A stretch of DNA of 64,000 bases from Lineus longissimus (Eukaryota > Nemertea > Pilidiophora > Heteronemertea > Lineidae): assembly GCF_910592395.1 (NCBI RefSeq), contig NC_088318.1, positions 6,162,756 to 6,226,755 of the forward strand, read 5' to 3'. Positions 32,814-43,323 of the stretch are shown here, piece after piece (position 1 is the stretch's first letter; the number at the start of each line of letters is the position of its first letter). The notes under the pieces were generated by a model that worked only from the letters and a program-made list of their open reading frames with translations, ran no database searches and was not told the DNA's origin. A program made the position numbers and the translations under genes.

Positions 32814-33569
32814 TAATTTAGTGATTAAGAAAGGAGACGGAAAGATGCACTTGGACTGCAAAATCGAGTTTGCCCAATGGGGCTTGCAGTGCTAGTTTTG
32901 ACGGATGGATTTTATGATGCCGATAATGAAATGAAAAAGGACCATGATATTTGGTAAATGGATAATGGAAAACTATGGAAATATTGATGGGTGGAGGAGA
33001 AGTAAAAACTGTGAGTGTTTTGTTCATCTCGGAACTCGTGCTAAAAAGTAGGTGAATAATCGACGGATTTTAACCAGACATGTTTTAATTGCGGAACACA
33101 GAGAACACTACGTTTTGAAACATTGTTTTTGCTTTTGTTTTATTGTGTCAATTGTAGAACACTCGGGGACACAAAAACCCGTTTTCACTTTTCACCCGTT
33201 GGAACATTATACAGGATTTCGTTGGATTGATTGATAGCTGAAATTATCAAAGGGATTATAGGAGGACAATTCGCATTTCACCAACGGCATTTTATTTCAC
33301 GTTTCACGACGACGAAGTCTACAGATGTTGTGCACGTCAACTATCGTCCTTGGAGCCGGTGTTGATTTGCTCTTTAACCAACCAGCTGAACTACCAGATG
33401 GTTAGGTTGGTTAACCGAAGAAATTTTGCCACAAGATGAACTTGCACGGATTGTTCGAATGGCACAGAAAAAGAACCTTCATAGCCCCGCCCCGACTTGG
33501 TACTATGAACACGGTCATCAGGATTCATCCGTACTGGGAATATTCTGATAGACTTGTATTGTATTTAAA

Positions 33570-34508
33570 GCTTCTCTGACTGCCACTCGTCGATAATGTA
33601 AAGTACCTCCGTTACCATATACGAACGTGGCCAGTCCCTTCAAACGTAACTGGAGTTATTGTTCAACTACATGTTCCGGAGGATGTAGCTCTTCATACCG
33701 AAACAGGAGGATCAGGACTATTGTCGGCCCACAATCTGTCGAACCAGGCCGGTGCATGATCGTTCGAAGAAACTTTGTCCTAAAGGGATCCTAACGGGAG
33801 AAAAAGAATTGCGTGAGGACTGCCGAGTGTCCATCACCAGCACTAGCGACTTCTACGGTAGAAATAACACACGGAACTTATGTAGTATCGACCCTTGGAG
33901 AAGCCTACTCCCTTTTGTGTCAAGGACAACCGGAGCAACGTTCTATCTTACAAAGTGGACTATATATTTTGCGTCTTTCGGGACATTACCAAGTTGTTGG
34001 CAGTGGTTGGAAAATTCATGGGATTATTACTGAACGGGTGGAAACTTATATTGGTTTTGAAATGGTAACGGTTCCACCATTTAATTTGCCCGGCGTCGTG
34101 CCCAATGTTACTGAGGTGCCAGCGCTGCTGTTACCGCAATGGGCGAAATTCAAGACAATTTAGGAATCGAGTAGTTTATCTGTGTCTGATTTACAGGCAA
34201 ATCTGAATGGGGCAAACACAACGATTCGTGGTCACTGGAGCACTAGAGGCAGTTACTTTCCTGGAACAGTTACAACCATTTTGATTATAGTTGGCATAGT
34301 TTTGACTACCTATTTCTTGTATAAAAGTGGTTTTCTGCATCTGCCTAAAAAGAATGTATCAAAAGTGAAAAATGAACCGGTAAAAGGCGGATCTGAAGCA
34401 ACTAACGCTCTGCCTGGTACTTCCAGTGATCACCCGAGAATTGCTATGTCTACCCTCGGTACCAAGTTTCCTTTGGAATCACTTGGTCCTTTCAAAAGCA
34501 AAGAATGA
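33570..34508 (+). pseudogene. Envelope-like glycoprotein remnant
   Basis: Three open stretches, in different frames or separated by stops. 33600-33750 carries a potential N-x-T site. 33813-34163 has a Cys and a LQSGLYILRLSGHYQVVGSGW stretch. 34182-34508 has two N-x-T/S-type sites, a ~20-residue hydrophobic helix (about residues 29-48, VTTILIIVGIVLTTYFLY) and a basic cytoplasmic tail. A glycosylated ectodomain, one membrane anchor and a tail just before the 3' LTR is the layout of retroviral-type envelope proteins, but I recognise no family signature, so the call is by position and topology. It is disrupted by stops and frame changes. Confidence 0.45.
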
Positions 34509-34869
34509 GTCGAGTCTTTGGTAATGGAAGTTTTGTTTTATTGAAATTGTTTCGCATGAAAGGTATCGCATGAATTGTATCGCATGAATTTTATCGCATG
34601 AATTGTATTGCATGATGTATTATCCGATGTAAGAATGATTTGAACGGGTACATAATGTGCCGTTCGGGCCCATTACGAAATTAGATTGTGTTAAGTTGGG
34701 TTTTTCTTGCCTTGTTTGGCAAGAACAACTCAATGAGAGATGGATTCTTTCCGCGGGGAATTCATCTCGCAACACATCTGCAGGTTTACTGTGATTTATA
34801 CAGTGAGATTTTGAGTTCTGGGATCTGAGGTAACAGATTGTTTAGTTAAAAGAAGCTTTTAACTTTAAG

Positions 34870-34880
34870 AAGGGGGCGTA
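34870..34880 (+). other. Polypurine tract
   Basis: GAAGGGGGCG immediately before the 3' LTR. Confidence 0.65.
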
Positions 34881-35419
34881 TGTAAAGTATACCCCCGGGA
34901 TATAGAAAATATCGGCCCTTTAATTTCTTCGACTTTAATCTTATTTCTGCATGCTGCGATATCGGACTATTGGACAGCAATCTTTGTAATTGGATAATAA
35001 CTGAATTAGTTATTATATTGTTAACGTGGTGTATCGAATGATTTAGTATCATTCTGCGGAAATACTTTTGTCGGGGATGCGCGCTTTCGTGCCTAAAGAC
35101 TGTCTATTGAGAAGCAGTCAATTTAAACGTTTTGTTTGTTCCGTAGTTAACTATAATTTTAATGGGGTTAGGGAAGATATTTGCTGTCCAAATTGTCCGA
35201 TCATGGCAAATTGCTAATTCATAGCATGCGAATAGATTTATAATTTTGTAGAAAATTTGTATTTAATACTGATGCATTTGCTTGAATAAACAGTTTTGAG
35301 AAAGATTTTGGAAATGTTTCGGCTTTGACTACGTCCTTGTAATCAAATCGTGGTAACCCCATGTAGCCTGGAAGAAGGCAGAAGTAATCGAGTTGCGGAA
35401 AAGGAATGAGAACTTTTCA
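34881..35419 (+). repeat. 3' LTR
   Basis: 539 bp, nearly identical to 32243-32795. Followed by GCGC. Confidence 0.9.
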
Positions 35420-35423
35420 GCGC

Positions 35424-35877
35424 GACCGCAGCATTGAGCAAATTATCAATCATTTGCAGTTTGCCAGTAGTTAGGCTTCCTTTCATAGACTCACTAAGCC
35501 AAAAATAGTGTCTACCAGTAGACAGTATCCGAGCCTTTGATGGTCACAGTATTTACCCTTGTGCCACAGGAGGCTTGGAGACACGAGAGAGAGTATTACG
35601 TAGGTGCAAGGCATCCTCGAAAATCCAGAGTCGGTCGTATCCTCCTCCCCTCGCAAACGTTAATGCCGTTAGTGCCGAGTGTTGGCCTGATCTTCAGGAT
35701 GCCGTAGGCGAGAGACCCGGGGATAGCTCCAAGCTGGTAACAATATCTGCCGGGAATATCTACATTCTTACTACTAAGCCAGGGGGAACATGAGATCTAG
35801 AGAACATAAGATTTCTCCATGCGAGTCAATGTCTATGTCACCAATCAAGTCTGAAGGGAACATCATACAGGGAAGGT
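35424..35877. other. Intergenic, nothing recognised
   Basis: No conserved frame, RNA or repeat seen. Confidence 0.5.
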
Positions 35878-36842
35878 ACGCTCTTAAAATGTGTTAGTAA
35901 AAACAACTAATTTGGTAGCTGCTAGTGCACCAACTGTGAAATTAGTAAAAGACTAACCATTAATTAGTTGCTCCAACTAAAATGAAATGGTCCAGGAACC
36001 ATGTGCTCACCTCGGGTTGGATTTCCTAGATGCCGGCCTGGCGGCTATATTTGTCATGGGATTTGACTGAAAATTAGAGATATTGACAAAAGTACATAGA
36101 TACATAATCACATTAGGTTTGGTTGCAATCCGATCATTAGTTTCGGAGTAATAGGAATTTGTTTAATTTTCAAGATGGCCGCTGGCGGCCATATTTGTAG
36201 ATGGATTTTACTGAAAATCAAGGATATTGTAGAGAGTACATAGATATACAATCAAATGAAATTTGGTTGCAATCCGACTTTGTTTAATTTTCAAGATGGC
36301 CGCCTGGCGGCCATATTTGAAATCCGAGCGGAACAAATGTTTTGGGTAGAATAAAGGGTCACTAGATATACGTCCTCATATGTTTAGAACCTTCTAGCTC
36401 AAATAGAAACGAAACGTGCCACCTATCGGTGATTTAGTGAACTTTAACCTCTGTGACCTTGAAAAGTAGGTCAAATCAAAAACCCGGATGATATGTCATT
36501 TAACCTTATTAGATACACATATCATAAAAATTTCATCACTCTAGGTACAATCATTAGCTTCAAAAAGAAAAATACGTCTGGCCATATTGCCCAAAGCTAC
36601 CGTCACACCAAGTTTTAGCCATCTAGCCCTAGCAGTGACGAAACTCGCTCCGCTAACGGACGAGGACGGACGCCGACGGACGCCACGGTATCGTATAACC
36701 TCTCAAGAGGTGAGCCAAGAAGTAATGAAAACTACCATTAACATTTTGTTAGTTAAAACATCTAATTTCACATTCGGTGCAATAGCAACTGACAGGGTAG
36801 CAAAAAATAGGTGATTTTTACTATTCAATTTAAAGGGTGTAG
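35878..36842. mobile_element. Candidate MITE with minisatellite core
   Basis: 35919-35960 (gtgcaccaactgtgaaattag...) has an inverted counterpart at 36745-36795, and the outermost ~25 bp (acgctcttaaa / tttaaagggtgt) are also similar in reverse. Inside, three ~125-bp units contain CAAGATGGCCGCC-type words (36010-36320), and a GGACG-rich stretch lies at 36658-36690. Target duplication not resolved. Confidence 0.5.
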
Positions 36843-38421
36843 TGCTCATGCTGATCAAGGTGGTTGGCGGTGTTTCCTAGCCGTACGAAGATTCACATGT
36901 GTATGGAGAACACACTGAGATGTAGATCGATGCAAGCTTAGGATACTAGTATGGAAAGGAGGCAGTTTTTCCGGTTTTTTCGCTTACCTCAGGCCTTGGT
37001 CGCAGCTGAAGAGACCAGAAGAAACTATGAGGAAAACAGCAGCCTGTCGAGAGAAAAGCACTAGCGTTTGTCCTCAGAACACAGCGATAGAAAAGTGGGC
37101 GGCACAGATCTACTCCCTTCCGTGCATCATGGGATATTTGCAGCAGTGGGCAGGTAATAACTACAATGCCAAGTTTCAACCAGGGGCACAATCTGTATAA
37201 CTGCACCTCAGTTTCCAGTGTACCATAATTGAAAAAACTGTTGTTTTTTTACTGGGACAGGGTACCAAACAGTATTGGATTGCGTACAAGTGCTACAGTG
37301 CTACAAGAACAGCGGTCTCTGTATTTACATTTGTAGCACTACATGTATATCAACCCCCTTCGATCCACATTTTTACTGAAAAATCAATATGTAAGGTTCC
37401 CGTTCTTAAGAATGCTCAAGTTATCATGAAAATTATATGTAAACCACCCCTAATCGAAATTGGCGTAGACTATCCATGTATGGGACCTGCAAAAAATATC
37501 CTTCCGGTCATTCCAAAGCATTTTTGCATGACATGTAGATTATGCTCCGCGCATGTCAGGACTTAGAATGTGCCTGGAAACTACATACGCACAGCCAGGC
37601 CTTGAATTCAAGCGTTTATAAATGCATAAGCTTTTTAGCAGTTGTTTTGTGCTAAAAATGTTATTGGGAGTTTCTGCGACTAATCTATATTATAAGAGAG
37701 AAGACCGTTTCTTGCGCACACTCCTTCTGAAGATTGGCCATGCTTAGGCTGTGACACTCCATACCAATACAACGTTTGTTGGTTACACTAGGTTGTTTGC
37801 GGGAAAAAAATGGGTTTTAATTTTGACCACTCAATTCTCCCAACTCCCAACACCAAACTCATGGACATGGTTTGGGGTATTGTTTGGGGTATTTCATAAA
37901 GTGCAATTGCAATGGGGCCTTTCTTGGAAACTGGGGGATCGTGATGTTTTACGTTAGCCTTACAGTCATGATTGCCTGTGGTTTTTTGTTCAAAACATCA
38001 TTATTAGTGTTAGAAGCTGATATGATAAGCTGATATGATAGGATCACGCTCTGGAAATAACTATGGAGAGTGGACTTTTTAGGTACTACCCCTTTGTGTG
38101 CCCCATTCTATTTTTAACTCATGACGTGATCAACTAAGGGACATGGTTTGGGATATTTCATAAAAAGCGTCGGAAAAAAACGTGTGTTGAAAGGCCGTTT
38201 TGAAAGTCGGTTCTTTTAGTGTCTTAGGTGAGTGTCTACATAAATAACTTACACTATATATATAAAAATATCAGGACTAAAGCACCATGCAAATAGGTGT
38301 GCATCCTTACATGCATAGATTGGCCTTGGCTGTCCTGCATTTTCTGCAAAACAAACCACTGTTGACAGTTGACTGCACGTCTGCAATATACACAATGTTG
38401 GGTATCCGATTCGCGGACAAC
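36843..38421. other. Intergenic, nothing recognised
   Basis: Contains a repeated 'acatggtttggg...atttcataaa' phrase near 37868 and 38140. Reading frames (86 codons at 36946-37206, minus) show no recognisable domain. No gene supported. Confidence 0.5.
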
Positions 38422-38464
38422 TTAGAAAGTCATCAAATTCTCTGCCAAGAAAACCTCTCTCAAC
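38422..38464 (+). repeat. Outer inverted repeat, left (partner 46111-46153)
   Basis: 43 bases exactly complementary in reverse to 46111-46153. It lies 79 bp outside the left end of the Ngaro-like element. Confidence 0.9.
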
Positions 38465-38543
38465 ATATCCTTATGACTTTTCAGTTGATTCGTAAAAGAT
38501 ATTTTTGAGGACGGGTGTATGATTATAAAGTACATGAAAAGTC

Positions 38544-38616
38544 ATAACTACGTATCCTAAGTGAACACCCATGAGCGCTCCCTTCATGCTTCATTCAGTT
38601 TGGGGCGGAATATTCT
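38544..38616 (-). repeat. Split direct repeat B2
   Basis: 73 bp identical to 38853-38925. Confidence 0.95.
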
Positions 38617-38784
38617 TCCGACATGACTGGAGCATTCACAGGTGTCACCTGTTCCCGAGGGTGGGCGGGTGGGAGTGTTGAAAAATGGATTATCATTCTT
38701 TGGTGTTTTGCCATACGGGGAGAGATTCCCTTACCCAAGAATGGTGCAGTCTTCAGTTTCAACCTAACCAAGTTTTGGCCTCCT

Positions 38785-38856
38785 GCTTCCTCACGAAAGA
38801 ATGACTGGACTACGAGAATTACGCAGGTAGCGCCGTCTGGTGTTAACTTAGGATAA
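38785..38856 (-). repeat. Split direct repeat A2
   Basis: 72 bp identical to 46038-46109. Overlaps B1 by four bases (ATAA), the expected recombination junction of a circular intermediate. Confidence 0.95.
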
Positions 38857-38925
38857 CTACGTATCCTAAGTGAACACCCATGAGCGCTCCCTTCATGCTT
38901 CATTCAGTTTGGGGCGGAATATTCT
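38853..38925 (-). repeat. Split direct repeat B1
   Basis: 73 bp identical to 38544-38616. Confidence 0.95.
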
Positions 38926-39571
38926 ATCCTTCCTTCCACAAGTAGCTAGATGTTGGTCCCTTTGTATTAGCATTGAGAGTAAGTTTCCGTCTACCCCGAA
39001 CTAAGTACCCCATCCTGAGGAAAATTTCTCTCAATTCTAAGACGAAAGAAAAGACAGCGAGATGATTTTTTCATAGTGGTTTTTATTTCAAATTGACTGA
39101 ATGAATTAATATAATGGTGCGTAATACGATACAACTGATTTCAAGCTTACCGGTACACAGAATATTCAAACTAAACTAACACAGATCAAATTTAGACCAT
39201 CATGCTGCGAGGCCTTTACTCCAACTTATACATGTACATGTATATGGTTGTTGAACGTCCTGGTGATTAGTTTTATTTTTATTTTTATCTTTTATTTTTT
39301 ATTTTCTTTGCTTCTTTGCACGAGTGCTAGTTAGTGAAGACTTTTAGAATTGGGGTGCTAGTTCTACAACCCTAGTGTTGCTGCGACATGCCCAGTCCCC
39401 GAGGACGTTTGAGGACCTAACTCTCGAGATCTTTATATTTTTGGATTATTCTATACTTTTCAGCCAGTTGTGAAATATGACGGCAAAGGTGTGTAGGCCT
39501 GAAGATGAACATTGGAAGATGAATAGCTTTTTCCTAAGTTTCACTCAAACAGATGCCATGAAATTTATTGT

Positions 39572-40795
39572 CTAGCTATCCAGTCTGAATGCTGACTGAA
39601 GACAGTTAAAGTCCACAAATTCATTATTTTGGCCTTGGTTAATGCTGGACATGGCCTTGGCAAGGTCGTTTGCCTGGTCGACCTGTTTGCTGCGCGTGTA
39701 GTGGTTTACCGAAGAGTCTGAGAACCATCCAACGTGGCGTTTTATTTGTTGGTTTGCTGAGGGGTCTGGTCTAGCTAATGCCCTCAAGGAGATGGCACAG
39801 CCTGCCCTAATGCTGTGTGGTGTTTCGCCTTCGTCCAAGTTCAGAGTAGACAGGTAGTGTTTTAACCTGTCGTATATCGCCTCGTATGATAGGGGTTTGT
39901 CTTCAACTTCTCCTAATTGGTTTATTGGTCTGAAGAGGTAACCGTGGGAGAGGTTTATGTTCAGAGATTGAGTCAGTTCAAAATACTTTTCCAATGCTGC
40001 CACCGGGCATATCATTTCATCTTTGCAGCGAAAGAGGGAGAAGACGTTTGTTTTGTCTAGACGGAATGTTTTTCCCCAGGTGTGTTTTATCATATAGCCC
40101 GATTTAGAAGGGAGGGACTTTACCTCTTGCGAGAGCATAATGCCAGCATCATGGGCCCGATCTCCGCCAAAAAACATCATTTTAAATATCGCTTGGTCTC
40201 GTGCCAAGATATATTTTGAAGTCGGTTTTTGTTGAGTATCTGACAGACGTCTGTCGATATACATGGAGATCAGAGCCAGCTTTTTTTATAAAGAGCGGCA
40301 CCGCCTGTTTTGGGCAGGAGTGTGCGATGCTCTGTTCGTTCTTTATTTGTTTCAGGAAATCAGCGACCTCCTGTGAGTTTGCTGGGTTACCGTTTTTTTC
40401 AAAAATATCCCAAGGTTTCTCACGACCCAATTCCTTTTGGAAAATTCGTTTTAGTTGGGAAATTTTCCCCGCTACTGTCCCGAATGCTAATCTCCTGGGA
40501 CATTTACAGCTAGGATTTTTTGCCGTGATTTCCGGGCAAGAAGTGCTATGCACTATGGTTTTCCCGTTGTTGTCTTTCCACGCGAGATAAAGGCATATAT
40601 CATATGGGGTGCAGCTTTTTATATCCTTGCCAATTTGTTTAACGAAGTAGTCCAAGTCTTGAAAAAGCTTACATTTGTTTCTCTGATATGCTGTGGCCTG
40701 AAAACTGCGTTTTATCGATTGTACCCTTTCGTGCAGCCTTGACAGATTAATTTCAGCACTGGCTTTCTGGAACTGAATTTTGAGAAAGAAGTTTA
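39572..40795 (-). pseudogene. Tyrosine recombinase of Ngaro-like element (frameshifted)
   Basis: The frame is open from about 40795 but has no clear ATG, so translation may depend on splicing or on the RT frame that ends at 40817. 40655-40265 is an N-terminal core-binding region with CPEITAKNPSCKCPRR. The frame then shifts next to a seven-base T run at 40279-40285 (plus strand), and 40264-39572 holds the catalytic domain: GDRAHDAG, TPHSIRAG (the HxxR motif), HVGWFSD and VNHYTR with the Tyr nucleophile. It would insert the circular cDNA into the genome without making a target duplication. One lesion is seen. Confidence 0.88.
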
Positions 40796-40816
40796 CATTT
40801 CACTTTTTATTTCTCT

Positions 40817-42991
40817 TTAAGTAAGTTGAAACCTTGCCAAATAAAGGTTGTGCGTTATAGTGCTGGAAATGAAACCGTTTTGGGATGGGGCAAGGATACA
40901 TTCTTCACCTTTGTGAGCCAGTACGGATAATTCTGCATTTCTTTCAAGGTTAGGCCACCATGGCGGTAGGGGTGAGATATGTGGTATGACCAGAGAGAGT
41001 CTGATTGGCCTTTGGCATTCTTCTAGAATGAACTTTATTAGTGGGCCGGCCATTGCGTGTGGGGGAAAACAGTAGTAGTTTTCTTTTGGATCCAGAATTT
41101 GGGCAAAACAGTTCACTCCCGCGCTGCCTGGTAGAGGAAACGGAGTGTAATGTGGCAGGGCTTCGCCCTTGTTGTCTAATTGTACATTTGAATCGAGGGA
41201 CATTAGGTCAAAGGTGTGTGGTCCGTATCTGTTTTGTACTATTTTCCATTGATGTGGAGACAACATGGAATCGAGTTTGGACAGCTTGCGTGAGGGAGTG
41301 TCGGCCGGGTTTTTGTTTGATTGTACGAAAAGAAGTTTTAGGTCGCAGTTTGCTGATACCGTGATTTCAAATATTTTCTTTAGTAACCTGTTTAGGTTTA
41401 TGTCTTTTGCACCTTCGTGCTCCCATGCTTTCAGGAGCGCCATGTTGTCCACGTATGCATCTACCCTTTTGTCTTTTAATTGATTTGAAACTGAGATCAA
41501 CGTATTGAGAAGGGCTTCAGCTTCTTTGAGGTGAATGGGTCTGCTGTCTTCTTTGGGAAAGAAGTCGCCAATTTTCATCTCGCCAATGACGCCACCCCAT
41601 GCGAATTTTGAAGCGTCTGAGGCAAGAGTGATTGAAAAGTGTCGCTCTTTTCTCCAGGGAAGCAGACGAACATTTTCCTCAAATATAAACTTCCACGCTT
41701 CGATCTCTTCTCTCAGTTTGCCCGATATCGGGATTGGTCTTGAAGATTTGCCTGCCACAGAGATGGCGACAGCCATTTCTCTGATGAATAGTTTTGCGCC
41801 TGGAATGCATAGCTGGAAAGATATACATTTCCCCATAAACCTTTGTATGATCTTAATGTGGACCGTGGACTGAGCGAGCAATGTGTTCATGAGGTTTTTG
41901 AAGGATTCTAATTTCGCGGTCGGAATTGAGAAATGCATTTCCACCGAATGAAGCAGAAAGCCAAGATGTTTTAGCACTTGAGTAGGAACCCAGATTATTT
42001 TATAAAAGGCGAAAGTATATCCTAGCAACGAGAGGGTGGCGGTGGATGTGTATAAGGATATACCCGTGCTATTGAATTGGGATGGGGATTTTGTTACTTG
42101 CGAAGGGCCAAGGAATCTGTCGTCTAAGTACTGAAACGTAGTTATGCCCCTAGTCCTTAAATATTCTGTAGCCTGCATGCCTGTGGTTTGGTAGATATAT
42201 GGACTCAGTTTGAATCCAAAAGGAAGGGTTGTGTGAATGAAATACCAGCCACCCCATTCTATTCCGAAATAGGTTTGGGAGTTTTCTGATAATGAAATGC
42301 CGTCGTAGGCGGATTTTTCGTCTGTACTTGCCATGAAATCTCCCTTGGAGATTTGTTTCTGAATAATGGGAAGTGTTTCTAAGTTGAAGCTAATTGGGGT
42401 TATGAATAAGTTAAGAAATCTCTCATCGTGACACAGCCTGTTTTTGTTGGTTTGTGGAACCATAATCAAGGGCATTACTAAATGTGGTGGATTTACTTCT
42501 CCAACTTTCCCCAACAGTCTTAACGACCCATTCTTCAATTTTTCAGTAATTTGTTGAGTGATTTCGGCCTTGAATGATTCACAGGATTTGTGATTGTTGA
42601 AGATTTCTGGAGGAGGAGTGTCATTATTATAAGACTTCCCTTTGAAGTTTCCTTTGAAGTGTTTAAAGTATTTCGTTATGTCTACACCGTTGTTTATCCA
42701 ATCCATCACGAGTTTGGACGAGTCATTATCAACTGAGTCAGTAACAAATTTCCAATTTTCTTTTTGAGAGTGCAACATGCCAGCAACAAAACTATTTGGA
42801 TCTCTGAGAGGAAAAGCTTGTAGCAGTGTTTCCCAGTTGCTTTCTGTGAGGTCTTCGTTTTCAATTGGTAGTTTTTTCTCGGGTGGAGTGGGGAGGGGGT
42901 GTCCCCTGCAATTTTTCCATGTCACTTCGTTTTTCTGTGCTGATGCTTTTATGGGGTCGAAATCGGGGTTGGTTTCCCATTCGGGGATTAC
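40817..42991 (-). CDS. Ngaro-like reverse transcriptase-RNase H
   Basis: 724 codons if the exon starts at the phase-0 acceptor before 42991 (T-rich tract then AG|GTAATCC); the first in-frame methionine-type codon downstream is only a GTG at 42925. RT blocks: LCHDERFLN, TDEKSAYDGI (first Asp), LPFGFKLSPYIYQ, FQYLDDR (active site, near residue 288), LGYTF and LGFLL. RNase H follows from about residue 450: SDASKFAWGG (Asp), KEAEALLNTL (Glu), YVDNMALL (Asp), VQSNKNPADTPSR. No methyltransferase follows, which fits Ngaro rather than DIRS1. No stops. It copies element RNA. How its mRNA gets a start codon is open. Confidence 0.9.
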   Translation of the reverse strand, partial: VIPEWETNPDFDPIKASAQKNEVTWKNCRGHPLPTPPEKKLPIENEDLTESNWETLLQAFPLRDPNSFVAGMLHSQKENWKFVTDSVDNDSSKLVMDWINNGVDITKYFKHFKGNFKGKSYNNDTPPPEIFNNHKSCESFKAEITQQITEKLKNGSLRLLGKVGEVNPPHLVMPLIMVPQTNKNRLCHDERFLNLFITPISFNLETLPIIQKQISKGDFMASTDEKSAYDGISLSENSQTYFGIEWGGWYFIHTTLPFGFKLSPYIYQTTGMQATEYLRTRGITTFQYLDDRFLGPSQVTKSPSQFNSTGISLYTSTATLSLLGYTFAFYKIIWVPTQVLKHLGFLLHSVEMHFSIPTAKLESFKNLMNTLLAQSTVHIKIIQRFMGKCISFQLCIPGAKLFIREMAVAISVAGKSSRPIPISGKLREEIEAWKFIFEENVRLLPWRKERHFSITLASDASKFAWGGVIGEMKIGDFFPKEDSRPIHLKEAEALLNTLISVSNQLKDKRVDAYVDNMALLKAWEHEGAKDINLNRLLKKIFEITVSANCDLKLLFVQSNKNPADTPSRKLSKLDSMLSPHQWKIVQNRYGPHTFDLMSLDSNVQLDNKGEALPHYTPFPLPGSAGVNCFAQILDPKENYYCFPPHAMAGPLIKFILEECQRPIRLSLVIPHISPLPPWWPNLERNAELSVLAHKGEECILAPSQNGFISSTITHNLYLARFQLT

Positions 42992-43118
42992 CTAAAAAAA
43001 AAACAACCCAAAAAAGAAAAAATTGTTATTATTATTATCATTATTATTATTATTATTATTTTATTTTATTTTATTTTATTTTTTTCTTTTTGCAGGGGAC
43101 ACCCCTTACCCCACTCCC
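42885..43118. repeat. ~28-bp inverted pair around RT acceptor
   Basis: 43090-43118 (ttgcaggggacacccc...) is repeated in reverse at 42885-42911 with a 3-base gap. Between lie (TTA)n/(TTTTA)n runs and the RT exon acceptor. Confidence 0.75.
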
Positions 43119-43323
43119 GCGAAGCGTGTGCTTCTGGAGCTTAGGAGCTCCTGGAAGTGAGATTCGGAGAGTCCTTGATTATTTTGGGAAGGACCTTTGA
43201 ACTTTTTTTATTTATCTATTTATTTTTTTTTTTTTTTCTCTAGTGTCTCAGAGGGAAGGTTCTAATTTCCCCATTAGTTTCTTGTTTAAGAATTTTATCT
43301 TTCTTTCAATTTTTCATGATCGG

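Larger units (their letters stand above)
32243..35419 (+). mobile_element. Young LTR element without gag-pol, env-like remnant
   Basis: LTRs 32243-32795 and 34881-35419 begin TGTAAAG and end TTTTCA, flanked by GCGC (32239-32242 and 35420-35423), a 4-bp target duplication. LTRs differ by about four substitutions and one 14-bp indel, so insertion is recent. A TGG-starting primer-binding site and a purine tract adjoin the LTRs. The 2.1 kb interior holds no RT, protease or integrase, only broken frames ending in a membrane-anchored, envelope-like segment. It must have been moved by proteins from another element. Confidence 0.88.

Noticed and set aside
38595-38903. Overlapping frames at 38595-38903
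   Set aside because: They lie across the B1/A2/B2 terminal repeats of the Ngaro-like element.
39572-40795. Bacterial or phage integrase
   Set aside because: The recombinase lies downstream of Gag and YLDD-type RT between split direct repeats, so it belongs to a Ngaro-like retrotransposon.
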